Counted from the stretch's first letter, positions 1 to 8,039 are shown. The stretch is 38,730 bases of DNA from CSP1-8 sp049688015 (GCA_049688015.1 JBAVJZ010000153.1:1-38730), one strand, 5' to 3'. Notes: generated by a model not told the origin, from the sequence alone. Translations and numbers: made by a program.

Positions 1-2
1 GC

Positions 3-1265
3 TTAGGTGTGCTCCGGTCTCCTGAGTATAACCACCAGGATGATTCCGAGGACGCACATCCCCGCCAAGGTGAAGTAGACCTGGTTGTATCCCGCGGCGA
101 TGTTTCCGGCTTCCTTTGCCGCTCCCACGATCTTGGCGAAATAGCCGGGGACGATGAACCCGCAGATCCCCCACGCGGTGAAGACGATGCCGTAGTTGGC
201 GCCCACGTTCTTCGCGCCATAGAAGTCGGCTGTAAACGACGGCATCATGGCCAGGTATCCGCCGTAGCAGAAGCCCACCACGCACAGGCCGGCCAGCGCC
301 TGGTTGAAGGAGGAGACGTTCCGAAGAAGGAACATGCATGCGACGATGTAGAGGGCGAACATGCAGATCGTCGTGTTTTTCCGGCCGATCTTGTCCGAGG
401 TGGCGCCCCAGGCGAGACGTCCCACCCCGTTGAATGCGCTCATGATGCCGAGCGCCGTCGCTCCCGACATGAATGCCGTGGCCGCGGCCAACTCCTTGAC
501 GAGCGGAGCGGCCTGGCCGATGGCGGTGATCCCCACGGAGGTCCCGAGGAAGTAGATGAGCCACAGAGCGAAGAACTGCCACGTCTTGACCATTTCGCCC
601 GGGGCGAATTCTGCTTTGATGGCCGCTCCGGACGCTGTCGTAGCTGCCGCCGGCGGGGTCCATCCTTCCGGCTTCCACCCGGCGGGGGGCACAGCGTAGA
701 CCTGCGCCGCGCCGATGACGCATACAAAGAAGATCACGGACAGGATCATGAAGGTCCGCGGAATGGTGGACGCATACATCGCCGGATCGGTTCCCAGCAA
801 CTTCTGGATGAGGGGTGCGAAGATGAGCGACCCCGCGCCGAATCCGAGGACCGCCAGCCCGACGATCGTCCCGCGCTTGTCGGGGAACCATTTCACGCAG
901 GTGGCGATGGGGGTAACGTACGCGAACCCGACGCCCAGTCCCCCGAGGATCCCGTAGGTGAATTTCAGCATCCCGGCATTCTGCCAGAAGAATGCGGACA
1001 GCAGAACGCCTGTTCCCATCAGCACCCCTCCGACGGACCCGACGAGTCTTGGCCCCTTCTTGTCCTGCCAGAACCCGGCGATGATCATCGAAACCGTGAA
1101 GAAGAGTACCGAATACCGATAGGGGGCAATCGAGGTTGCCTTATCCCACCCGTTGGATACTTCCAGCGGTCCGCGGAAAACCGACCACGAATAGAGCACG
1201 CCGAGGCACAATTGCATGACCAGGGCGGCATAAACAAACTTCCACCGGTTTACCTTCTCTGCCAT
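3..1265 (-). CDS. MFS transporter, oxalate/formate antiporter (OFA) family
   Basis: This is a 420-residue polytopic inner-membrane protein with about 12 hydrophobic segments, the usual length for a major facilitator. The N-terminus (WKFVYAALVMQLCLGVLYSWSVF) and the central loop with PPAGWKPEGWTPP are typical of OFA-family carriers, which exchange small carboxylates such as oxalate and formate. The DKKGPR loop after the second membrane segment is the MFS signature A region. The start is ATG at 1265, with a Shine-Dalgarno core (GGAGG on the minus strand) at 1271-1275. The stop lies at the very edge of the window, so the gene is complete. It is transcribed away from the rest of the window, and a promoter candidate lies upstream. 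Many OFA members have no proven substrate, so the substrate here is unknown. Confidence 0.85.
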   Translation of the reverse strand: MAEKVNRWKFVYAALVMQLCLGVLYSWSVFRGPLEVSNGWDKATSIAPYRYSVLFFTVSMIIAGFWQDKKGPRLVGSVGGVLMGTGVLLSAFFWQNAGMLKFTYGILGGLGVGFAYVTPIATCVKWFPDKRGTIVGLAVLGFGAGSLIFAPLIQKLLGTDPAMYASTIPRTFMILSVIFFVCVIGAAQVYAVPPAGWKPEGWTPPAAATTASGAAIKAEFAPGEMVKTWQFFALWLIYFLGTSVGITAIGQAAPLVKELAAATAFMSGATALGIMSAFNGVGRLAWGATSDKIGRKNTTICMFALYIVACMFLLRNVSSFNQALAGLCVVGFCYGGYLAMMPSFTADFYGAKNVGANYGIVFTAWGICGFIVPGYFAKIVGAAKEAGNIAAGYNQVYFTLAGMCVLGIILVVILRRPEHT

Positions 1266-1628
1266 ATTCCCCTCCTTCTTGGTTTATCCAAATCTTTCGA
1301 AAAACCATACCCCCTCTTCTTTGCGGGAATGCCCCTGTACCACCCCCCTTCTCATAAGTGCAATTTCACCCAGTAAAATCGGTTCCCATATTACTACCTC
1401 ATCCCGGAAAGCAGTGTCAAGAATAATATAAACCTCGTTTTATTGTAATTCCGGGTCGCCCGCTCCGACATGCGCAAAGGCCGCAGGCAAAGGAACGAAG
1501 AAATAAAGGCACATCATTTCAATAAGTTGAATGTGTCTCGCGAGGAAAGATCGCTCGAGGGAATCCTCCCGCTCCCCCCCGGACATCTAAAGGAGGAACA
1601 CCTGAATTTTATCCTGGAGGGGAGAGCG
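1266..1628. other. Intergenic region between divergent genes, no gene seen
   Basis: This is the only gap longer than 300 bases. It holds the minus-strand promoter candidate and an AT-rich block (about 1380-1445), plus the ribosome-binding sites of both flanking genes. The plus-strand reading frame of the GyrI-like gene stays open back to 1470, but that stretch shows no protein-family character and has no ribosome-binding site at its ATG. I see no RNA gene or repeat here. Confidence 0.5.
1388..1420 (-). promoter_or_regulatory. Candidate sigma-70 promoter for the MFS gene
   Basis: On the minus strand a perfect -35 hexamer TTGACA lies at 1420-1415. After an 18-base spacer comes a weak -10 (TAGTAA, 1396-1391), and TAATAT lies three bases further at 21 bases. 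The stretch 1380-1445 is unusually AT-rich for this DNA. It sits about 125 bases upstream of the MFS start codon. The -10 match is poor, so this is tentative. Confidence 0.4.
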
Positions 1629-2171
1629 ATGAACCCGTTTCACGAAATCAAGACAGTGCCCGCCATGAAGGTCATAGCCTGGAGGGGGGACGTGTCCTTG
1701 TGGGGGATCGACACGGTGTTTTCCCGGTTGTACAACAAGGCCATGGAGAGGAAGCTCCGGTTTCGGCAGCCCGCCATCGGCGTTCGTCATGATGGCGTCC
1801 GGGTTCCCGAGCCGTTCCACGCCGACTACGAAATCATGTTTCCCCTGACCGGCGACCCCGGCGGAGCGGTTCCCGGGGCCGATGTGAAGGATCTCCCCGG
1901 GCAGGAAGTGGCCTCCTTCGTCCACCGCGGCCCCTATCATTGGATCCCGTGCACTTACGAAAAAGTGCTGGACTGGCTGCGGGAGAACCGGTATGAAATA
2001 GCCGGGAAACCCCGTGAGGTCTTTTTTGTCGCCCCTGAACCCCATTCGGGAGGCACCCAGGACGACATGCTCACGGAGATCCAGGTCCCGATCCGGCCTG
2101 GCGCAGGCGTCGCCGCCTCCGGAGCCCCGGTTCGCCTGGGCAACGACGGACCGGTCCCGAAGGCGGCGTAA
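1629..2171 (+). CDS. GyrI-like / AraC effector-binding domain protein
   Basis: This 180-residue protein resembles the stand-alone GyrI-like small-molecule-binding domain (bacterial transcription activator effector-binding fold). It has the VIAWRGDV opening strand, a central acidic-aromatic stretch (FHADYEIMFPL) and the VASFVHRGPYHWIPCTYEKVLDWL segment, in which the family often has a hydrophobic-GPY motif followed by a helix. There is no DNA-binding domain, so it is a ligand binder rather than a regulator by itself. The frame is open upstream to 1470, but ATG 1629 is preferred: it has GGAGG at 1616-1620, eight bases upstream, and the domain begins just after it. It ends 18 bases before selD. 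The ligand is unknown. Confidence 0.7.
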   Translation: MNPFHEIKTVPAMKVIAWRGDVSLWGIDTVFSRLYNKAMERKLRFRQPAIGVRHDGVRVPEPFHADYEIMFPLTGDPGGAVPGADVKDLPGQEVASFVHRGPYHWIPCTYEKVLDWLRENRYEIAGKPREVFFVAPEPHSGGTQDDMLTEIQVPIRPGAGVAASGAPVRLGNDGPVPKAA

Positions 2172-2189
2172 GGAGGCGACCCCCCCCTT

Positions 2190-3317
2190 TTGACCGACCG
2201 CGAGAAGATCTTCCTCACCCATCTCTCCTCCTGTGCCGGTTGAGCGTCCAAGCTGGGGCAGGGGGTCCTTGCCCGGATATTGAAAGCCGTTCCGCCGCCG
2301 GAGGATCCGCGTGTGCTCGTTGGGACTTCCCACGCGGATGACGCAGGGGTATTCCGCCTCTCTCCCGAGGAAGCGCTGGTGGCCACCGTAGATTTCTTTA
2401 CTCCGGTGGTCGACGACCCGTACCAGTACGGTGCCATCGCGGCCGCCAATTCCCTGAGCGACGTGTACGCCATGGGGGGGGAGCCGTTGTTCGCCCTGGC
2501 CGTCGCCGCGTTCCCGGAGGACGCGAAAGTTCTTCCCCTTCTGGCCGACGTGTTGGCCGGAGCCGCCGACAAGGCGAAGGAGGCGGGCATCTGCATCATC
2601 GGGGGGCACACGGTCCGGGACAAGGAGCCCAAGTTCGGACTTTCGGTCACCGGGAGAGTTCATCCCGATAGGATGTGGAACAACCGGGGGGCCAGGCCCG
2701 GGGATGTCATCGTGCTGACCAAGCCGATCGGGACGGGCATCGTCACGACGGCGATCAAGTGGGGGATCTCGCCGGCGGAGACCACGAACGCCGCGATCCG
2801 GTCGATGACCAGGCTTTCCGCCGGGGCCGCCCGCGCGGGGCGCGAGGTCGGGATCCACACGGCCACCGACGTGACCGGATTCGGTCTTCTCGGGCACCTG
2901 ATCGAGGTGCTCGAGGGGAGCGGTCTCTGCGCCGAGATCCGTCTCAAGGACATACCGGTCTTTCCGGGGGTGCGGGATCTCATGAAACGGCGCACCGTTG
3001 CGGCGCTTTCCGCGCGAGGGAACTTCCCGGGCGCCTCCCTCCTGCATTCCTGGTTCGGCCAACCGCCCATCCCCGGGGGAGCCCGGGAGAACATTTCCTT
3101 CCAGATCATCAAGATCCGCATCCCTCCCCTGCTTCCGGAGGAGGAAGTTCTCCTGCTTGCCGATCCCCAGACCTCGGGGGGGCTCCTTCTGTTCGTTCCC
3201 GAGGAGCGCGCCGGGGCGCTCCTTAAAGCCCTCGAAAGCGAGGGCGAAGGGGCGTGGGTGATCGGCCGTACCCAGGCGATGCCGGGCCCCGGGATGCATC
3301 GCGTCACGGTAATCTGA
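2190..3317 (+). CDS. selD: Selenide, water dikinase SelD, itself a selenoprotein (in-frame TGA at 2241)
   Basis: SelD makes selenophosphate from selenide and ATP, the selenium donor for selenocysteine and selenouridine. The downstream frame carries family landmarks: ADDAGVF, NSLSDVYAMGG, GGHTVRDKEPKFG and TDVTGFGLLGH, whose aspartates bind metal-ATP. A start at TTG 2280 would delete the catalytic N-terminus. Reading back in the same frame gives SSCAG-[TGA]-ASKLG, where the TGA (2241-2243) sits exactly where SelD has Cys/Sec, three residues before the essential Lys. The frame is closed by a TAA at 2169-2171, and TTG 2190 is the only usual start codon before the TGA. An AAGGAGG at 2170-2176 lies 13 bases upstream, a long spacing. 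The product is 375 residues with Sec18 and Lys21, a normal SelD length. A hairpin follows the TGA. Identity is near certain; the exact start is less so. Confidence 0.9.
2241..2277 (+). promoter_or_regulatory. Bacterial SECIS-like hairpin after the selD TGA
   Basis: Bases 2256-2263 (GGGCAGGG) pair with 2267-2274 (CCTTGCCC) through eight pairs, one of them G-U. The apical loop is GGU at 2264-2266, and TCC 2247-2249 can pair with GGA 2275-2277 below an internal loop. The loop lies 21-23 bases after the TGA and contains a GU. Bacterial SECIS elements that bind SelB are hairpins directly 3' of the UGA with a guanine and uracil in the apical loop at about this distance. The pairing is seen in the sequence; the function is inferred. 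Confidence 0.65.
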
Positions 3318-3371
3318 TCGGGGTATACTTTTCCCAGCCGCTACGAACCTGTCCCTGCAGGAGGTGGCTTC

Positions 3372-3761
3372 ATGGATCGTCTCTTCTCGATCGGGATGCT
3401 GGTTGCGCGCATCCTGCTGTCGGGCATTTTCCTCGTTTCCGGCGTGAAGCAGGTTTTCGCATTCTCCGCGACACAAGGCTACATGGCGCAGCACGGGATG
3501 AAGATGACGGGCCTGTTCCTGGTCCTGGCCATACTGCTCCAGGTGGGCGGGGGTCTCTCCGTTCTCCTGGGGTCCCTGCCGCGCCTGGGCGCCCTCGCCC
3601 TTCTATTTTTCCTCGTCCCGACTACCGCCGTTTTCCACCGGGATTTCGCCAACCCCGCACAGGTCATCCAGTTCGCCAAGAACGTGGCGATCATGGGCGG
3701 CCTGCTCGCGCTCCTCTCGGCGGGGGGGGGCGGGTTCGTTCTTCGGCGAAAGAAGAGGTAG
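3372..3761 (+). CDS. DoxX family membrane protein
   Basis: This small integral membrane protein has 129 residues and four hydrophobic segments. It begins with the DoxX-type LLVARILLSGIFLVSGVKQVF-like helix (residues about 8-28) and has the conserved FHRDFANPAQVIQFAKNVAIMGGLL block near the end, close to the family's usual H/N-rich loop and last helix. GGAGG at 3360-3364 lies seven bases before ATG 3372. A possible -10 TATACT is at 3324-3329, but its -35 (GCGTCA) is poor, so read-through from selD is equally likely. DoxX-family members are linked to respiratory or redox functions, and no specific role can be assigned here. A run of nine Gs (3722-3730) lies near the 3' end. Confidence 0.75.
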   Translation: MDRLFSIGMLVARILLSGIFLVSGVKQVFAFSATQGYMAQHGMKMTGLFLVLAILLQVGGGLSVLLGSLPRLGALALLFFLVPTTAVFHRDFANPAQVIQFAKNVAIMGGLLALLSAGGGGFVLRRKKR

Positions 3762-3769
3762 GAGGCGTG

Positions 3770-3825
3770 GTTCCACCGGGGGCATGATACTCTGGGATAC
3801 GGCGGTGGAACATGCCATCCCCCGG
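3770..3825 (+). other. Overlapping alternative inverted repeats upstream of the MBL gene
   Basis: GTTCCACC (3770-3777) is complementary to GGTGGAAC (3804-3811), a perfect eight-base stem. An overlapping arm CCGGGGG (3776-3782) is complementary to CCCCCGG (3819-3825). The two stems share bases 3776-3777 and compete. No T-run follows either of them, so a simple terminator is not supported. An attenuator-like leader of the MBL gene is possible. Confidence 0.3.
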
Positions 3826-3844
3826 TTGGCAGGGAGGTGAAGCG

Positions 3845-4747
3845 ATGGGCAAGATCGACATCGGGCGCGCGAGGTCCCTATCCATCAAGTGCCTGTCGGA
3901 GGTCTCCTGGCACGACAACGCCCGGATGCGGCAGGACGTCCGGGAGGCAGGAGGACTCGGGGTCGACCAGTTCGACGTGAAGTGGACGCCGGAGAACGCC
4001 GCGGGGGTCTCGTCCCTGATCGAGTCCGTGGACGGAGGCGGGCGCAGCCGGAAGTTCCTGATGGACGTGGGGTGGGACGTCGAGTACATGGACGGGGTGT
4101 TTCGCCGCGAGGGGATCGACCGGATGCTTGCTGACGGCGAGATCGGCTACCTCTACATCACCCATGAGCACGTCGACCATTTCTGGGGGCTTCCCGCGGC
4201 GGTAAAATATCGCCCCGACTTGAAGATCCTCCTTCCCACCGGCTTTTCGGAGAAGAGCAGGGAGATCATCCGGAATTCCGGGCACACGGGAAAGGTGGTG
4301 GAGTTCGGCCCGGAACGTCCCCACCTCCTCTTCCCCGGATGCGCCTCGGTTACGTTCGACATCCCGATCTTCCTCAAGACCCGCGGGGAGCAGGTTCTCT
4401 ACTTCCACGTGGAGGGGCGGGGGATGGTCACCGTCACGGGGTGCTGCCACGAGGGCGTCCTCGGGCTCCTGGAGTACGCCCAGGAGGAATTCGACGGCTT
4501 TTCGGAATTCCACGGAGTCTACGGGGGGCTGCACATTTCCCCGTTCGAGGAGTGGGGTCCCGCGCAGGAGGAACTCCTGGACAAGCTCCAGACCTTCCGC
4601 CTCCAGCGCTTGGCCTGCAACCACTGCACGGGGGTGTTGACCGTAGAGAAGATGCTCGAGCGGGGAATGCCCGTCGTGCGCGGGTCGGGCAAACACGGGA
4701 GCAAGAGCGACCTGTACCTGGGCAACGGCGACACGGTGGTGTTCTGA
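3845..4747 (+). CDS. MBL-fold metallohydrolase, MJ0301/beta-RFAP-synthase-like
   Basis: This is a 300-residue metallo-beta-lactamase-fold protein with the metal motif THEHVDH (HxHxDH), a later GCCHEGV histidine segment, and GGLH and CNHCTG histidine sites. That spacing matches the subfamily often annotated as 7,8-dihydropterin-6-methyl-4-(ribofuranosyl)aminobenzene-phosphate synthase, a name taken from a methanogen enzyme that rarely describes the bacterial members. Start choice: ATG 3845 has GGAGG at 3833-3837, seven bases upstream. ATG 3812 lacks a ribosome-binding site and would lie in a hairpin region. The stop overlaps a stem shared with the convergent asnB-like gene. The substrate is unknown. 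Confidence 0.75.
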   Translation: MGKIDIGRARSLSIKCLSEVSWHDNARMRQDVREAGGLGVDQFDVKWTPENAAGVSSLIESVDGGGRSRKFLMDVGWDVEYMDGVFRREGIDRMLADGEIGYLYITHEHVDHFWGLPAAVKYRPDLKILLPTGFSEKSREIIRNSGHTGKVVEFGPERPHLLFPGCASVTFDIPIFLKTRGEQVLYFHVEGRGMVTVTGCCHEGVLGLLEYAQEEFDGFSEFHGVYGGLHISPFEEWGPAQEELLDKLQTFRLQRLACNHCTGVLTVEKMLERGMPVVRGSGKHGSKSDLYLGNGDTVVF

Positions 4748-4766
4748 AGGGGAAAACCTCCTTCAG
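4744..4766. terminator. Hairpin between convergent genes, possible bidirectional terminator
   Basis: CTGAAGG (4744-4750) and CCTTCAG (4760-4766) form a perfect seven-base stem. An inner GG/CC pair around an AAAA loop extends it, with one bulged T. It contains both stop codons of the converging genes. There is no clear U-tract, so efficiency as an intrinsic terminator is uncertain. Confidence 0.45.
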
Positions 4767-6631
4767 CCCAGATACCGCTCCCGCCACATTGCGAAGACCA
4801 GCAGGGCCCACAGCCGGTACTGGTGGTCACGCCGGCCGGACAGGTGCTCTCGCACGACCCGGTCGACCCCCTCGGGGCGCAGGAACCCTTCCCGCCGCAC
4901 CCTTCCCCCGTCAAGGTACTCGTCGAGGAGCGGGCGAAGCTCGTTGCGCAGCCACCGGTTGACCGGGATCCCGAATCCCATCTTCGGGCGGTCGATCAGT
5001 TCCTTCGGGACATGCCGATACAGGACCTTCCGCAGCGGGAACTTGGTTTCCCCTCCCCGGACCTTGTATTCCATCGGGAGCCTCGCGGCAAACTCCACGA
5101 CCCGGTGGTCGAGGAGCGGAACCCTGGCCTCCAGGGAATAGGCCATCGACGCCCGGTCCACCTTGGCCAGGATGTCGTCCACGAGGTAGGTCCGGATATC
5201 GGTGGCCATCGCCCGCTCGACGATGCCGCCCGCCCTCGGGTCGCGGAAGGTCCGGAAGTAGGAGAGACCGGAGTCGTCCGTTACCCGGGGAACGATCTCC
5301 CCGATCCGGCGCCTTTCGAAAATCCCTACCGTGTGGAAATACATCTCCGCGGGATCGTCGTGGAGTATGCTCTCGGCGCCCCGCTGGATCTTGTGGACGG
5401 GGATCCGGGCGAGGAGAGAGGCGAGCGGGCGCCGCAGGAAGCCCGGGATCCCCTGGACGACAGCGCCCTGGCGAACCCAGTCGTACCGAGGGTAGCCGCA
5501 GAACAGTTCGTCCCCCCCGTCCCCCGACAGGCTCACCGTGACATGCTGGCGGGTGAACTCCGAAACGAGCATCGTCGGGATGGCCGAAGAGTCGGCGAAC
5601 GGCTCGTCGTACGCCTCGGGGATCATACGGACGAGGGCAAGTGCTTCCGCGGGGGTACACATCTTTTCGCGGTGGTCGGTTCCCAGGTGGCGGGCCACCT
5701 CCCGGGCGTACCCCGACTCGTCATACCCCTTTTCCAGGAATCCGATGGAGAACGTCTTCACGGGCGCCGAAGCCGTCTTCTGCATGAGGGCCGCCGTGAG
5801 GGACGAATCGATTCCTCCGGACAGGAATGCCCCGAGAGGGACGTCACTGATCATTCGATACCGGATCGAGGAGGCAAGGAGGGAAGAAAGCTCCTCGAGA
5901 TACTCCCCCTCCGCGCGGGGAGGGGAGTCCCCCGCCTTCCAGTGGTCGAAGAGGTCCCAGTAGACCTGGTCCGTTTCGGTCCCGTCCGCCGCGATCGTGA
6001 CGATGTGGCCGGGGAGAACCTTCCGTGCGTCGCGGAAGATGGAGTGGGGGGCAGGGACATACTGGAATTCGAGGAAATACTGGAGCGCCGCCCGGTCGAC
6101 CTCGCGGGAGAAGGAGGGGCAGGCCATGAGCGCCTTGAGCTCCGAGGCGAACAGCAAAAGCCCCGGGGCCCGGGCGAGGAAAAGCGGCTTGATCCCCAGC
6201 CGGTCGCGGACCAGGTGCAACCTCCCGAAACGCTGGTCCCACAGGGCGAAGGCGAACATCCCGATGAACCGCGATACGGCCTCCCGGACGCCCCACTCGC
6301 GGCAGGCGGCCAGGATCACCTCCGTGTCGGAACCGCCCCGGAACCGGTGCCCTTTCGCCGCCAGCTCCTCACGGATCTCCCGGAAGTTGTACACCTCGCC
6401 GTTGTAGCAAAGGATCATCGACCCGTCGGCGGAAGCCATCGGCTGGGATCCCGTTTCCGTCAGGTCCAGGATCGACAGGCGCCGATGGGAGAGGCCGGTC
6501 CTCCCGCCGGGGGAGAGGTGGATCCCGGAGGCATCCGGCCCCCGGTGGACCATGGCGCCCCCCATCGCCCGGAGCAGTTCCTCCCCCGGGCGGATTTCCC
6601 CGAGGGCAAGGAATCCGGCTATCCCGCACAT
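4763..6631 (-). CDS. Asparagine synthetase (glutamine-hydrolysing) type amidotransferase
   Basis: This 622-residue protein has the AsnB architecture. Residues 1-210 are the class II glutaminase domain, starting MCGIAGF with the N-terminal nucleophile Cys2 and with YNGEVYN and SDTEV motifs. The synthetase domain follows, with the PP-loop SGGIDSS at 271-277. The domain adenylates a carboxylate and amidates it with glutamine-derived ammonia. It is the second gene of a minus-strand pair, four bases after a GT4 gene. In a polysaccharide locus such homologues often amidate a uronic acid on the glycan (WbpS- and WbtH-like). The window also encodes uronic acid pathways (29952-31304, 36351-38687). Amidation of sugars rather than aspartate is inference, and ordinary AsnB cannot be excluded. 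Confidence 0.85.
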   Translation of the reverse strand: MCGIAGFLALGEIRPGEELLRAMGGAMVHRGPDASGIHLSPGGRTGLSHRRLSILDLTETGSQPMASADGSMILCYNGEVYNFREIREELAAKGHRFRGGSDTEVILAACREWGVREAVSRFIGMFAFALWDQRFGRLHLVRDRLGIKPLFLARAPGLLLFASELKALMACPSFSREVDRAALQYFLEFQYVPAPHSIFRDARKVLPGHIVTIAADGTETDQVYWDLFDHWKAGDSPPRAEGEYLEELSSLLASSIRYRMISDVPLGAFLSGGIDSSLTAALMQKTASAPVKTFSIGFLEKGYDESGYAREVARHLGTDHREKMCTPAEALALVRMIPEAYDEPFADSSAIPTMLVSEFTRQHVTVSLSGDGGDELFCGYPRYDWVRQGAVVQGIPGFLRRPLASLLARIPVHKIQRGAESILHDDPAEMYFHTVGIFERRRIGEIVPRVTDDSGLSYFRTFRDPRAGGIVERAMATDIRTYLVDDILAKVDRASMAYSLEARVPLLDHRVVEFAARLPMEYKVRGGETKFPLRKVLYRHVPKELIDRPKMGFGIPVNRWLRNELRPLLDEYLDGGRVRREGFLRPEGVDRVVREHLSGRRDHQYRLWALLVFAMWRERYLG

Positions 6632-6635
6632 CGGA

Positions 6636-7784
6636 TCACCGTTTCCGTTCCATCAGGGAGTCGTACAGCGTTTCCATCTCCCCGATCATTCGCTCTTCGG
6701 AAAAATGCTTCGTCGCCCGTTCCCTGCCCTTTTCCCCCATGGTTCGTCGCAATTCCGGGTCCCGGAGCAGGCGCACCATGGCGTCGGCCAACGCCTCGGA
6801 CCGGCGCAGCGGCACGAGGAGGCCTGTCTCCCCGTCCTCTACCGCCTCGGGGTTTCCACCGACGTCGTACACGACGACCGGTTTCCCTCCCGCCATCGCC
6901 TCCAGGATGGCGTTGGAAAATCCCTCCTCGTGGGAGGGGTGAACGAACAGGTCGCAGGCCCGGACGAGGTCGGGCACGTCGGCCCGATCGCCGAGAAACC
7001 GTATGGCATGCTCCGGGACGCGCTCCCGGGCCAGCCTTCTGCACTCCTCCAGGGTTCCCGCATCCCTTCCGACGAGCAGGAACAGGACCTCCGGAACGGT
7101 GGCCGCCACGATCGCGGCCGCTTCCACCAGGTCCGCGTGCCCCTTGTACGGGTAGAAGTTCGAGACGGACAGAATGACCGCGGCGCCTTCCGGGATCCCC
7201 TCCCGTGCCCGGAAGGCCTGCCGTTCCTCCTCCGTCCAGGCGGGGATCGCCGCGACGCCGTTGTAGATCTTCCGGAACTTCCCGCGCCAGCCCCGCTCCG
7301 TCCGTTCCACGTCGCCCCGGACAGCGTCGGAGTTCACCAGGATCGCGTCGGACAGGCGGTTGCCCAGCGGCTCCACCAGTCGGGGGAGGAGAAAGAGTGC
7401 TTTGTAGTTGGCAAGCCCCCTCTTGCTGATGATCACCCGGCGGACTCCCGACAGTTTCGCGGCGATCGGCCCGAGGACGTTGGCGGCGGGAAGGAAGCAA
7501 TGCAGGATGTCGGGACGGATCCGGCGGAAGATTTTCATTAAGAAGAAGATCGTGCCGAGATGCTCCGGCGGGCTGCTTCGAAATCGCTTGCCGCGCTCAG
7601 GGTCTCCGTGGACCGTCACCGGCATGACGTCGGAAAAATCCTTGTACAAGGACCCGCCGCCGGCTGTGGTGACGAGGGCGGGAGAAAAACGTGAATGGTC
7701 CAGCCGGCGCCCCAGCGTGAGAACCTGCCGCTCGGTCCCGCCGGACTCGAGGTTCGGCAGCAGGTACGTTATCTTCGCAGGCAT
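6636..7784 (-). CDS. GT4-family glycosyltransferase
   Basis: This is a 382-residue retaining GT-B glycosyltransferase. The N-terminal acceptor domain opens with ITYLLPNLESGGTERQV, the GGTER loop common in GT4 enzymes. The C-terminal nucleotide-sugar domain carries FVHPSHEEGFSNAILEAMAGGKPVV, which holds the E-x7-E motif, followed by the GETGLLVP segment. It acts at the cytoplasmic face of the inner membrane on a lipid-linked glycan. It leads the minus-strand pair with the asnB-like gene, which starts four bases after its stop. The ribosome-binding site is weak (CAGG directly before ATG 7784). Donor and acceptor are unknown. Confidence 0.85.
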   Translation of the reverse strand: MPAKITYLLPNLESGGTERQVLTLGRRLDHSRFSPALVTTAGGGSLYKDFSDVMPVTVHGDPERGKRFRSSPPEHLGTIFFLMKIFRRIRPDILHCFLPAANVLGPIAAKLSGVRRVIISKRGLANYKALFLLPRLVEPLGNRLSDAILVNSDAVRGDVERTERGWRGKFRKIYNGVAAIPAWTEEERQAFRAREGIPEGAAVILSVSNFYPYKGHADLVEAAAIVAATVPEVLFLLVGRDAGTLEECRRLARERVPEHAIRFLGDRADVPDLVRACDLFVHPSHEEGFSNAILEAMAGGKPVVVYDVGGNPEAVEDGETGLLVPLRRSEALADAMVRLLRDPELRRTMGEKGRERATKHFSEERMIGEMETLYDSLMERKR

Positions 7785-7904
7785 CCTGCGCGATCCGTGC
7801 GCACCATGTTGTATTTCATATCACTGTGCCGTCTGGATTGCCACCGGGATGCCCGTGCGTGCAGGATCGGCGTGAGGAATTGGATACATCAGGTATCCGG
7901 AAGT

Positions 7905-7913
7905 TGCTAGAAT
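7905..7913 (+). promoter_or_regulatory. Candidate extended -10 promoter for the wzm operon
   Basis: TGC-TAGAAT at 7905-7913 fits an extended -10 element (TGn plus a five-of-six match to TATAAT). A TTGGAT at 7880-7885 is 22 bases upstream, too far for a normal -35. Transcription from here would begin near 7920, after the ATG at 7912, so that ATG could not be used. The element fits the position of the first plus-strand gene of the operon. Confidence 0.35.
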
Positions 7914-8039
7914 GGACCCGCGAAGGGATCGGCGGACTGACCGCGACGGCGAAGACGACGACCGGGGGGGGCGCTGGAAAACAGCAGAAACGCTGACAGG
8001 ATCGACAAGACGGTCATCGAGCCCGCAACAGGCTGGCGA

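Noticed and set aside
1470..1628. N-terminal extension of the GyrI-like protein
   Set aside because: The extension has no family similarity and no ribosome-binding site, while ATG 1629 has a good one.
2280..3317. selD beginning at TTG 2280
   Set aside because: This would remove the catalytic Sec and the Lys after it. The same frame upstream carries them across a TGA.
1587..3494. A 635-residue open frame on the minus strand
   Set aside because: It is a shadow of the GyrI-like, selD and doxX genes, with no recognisable domain and no ribosome-binding site.
4823..7177. A 784-residue open frame on the plus strand
   Set aside because: It is antisense to the asnB-like and GT4 genes, whose motifs are unmistakable. 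Long antisense frames are common in DNA this GC-rich, and its translation is Arg/Pro/Gly-rich without any family motif.
7880..7913. TTGGAT as the -35 partner of TAGAAT before wzm
   Set aside because: The spacer is 22 bases, too long for sigma-70. Only the extended -10 was kept, at low confidence.
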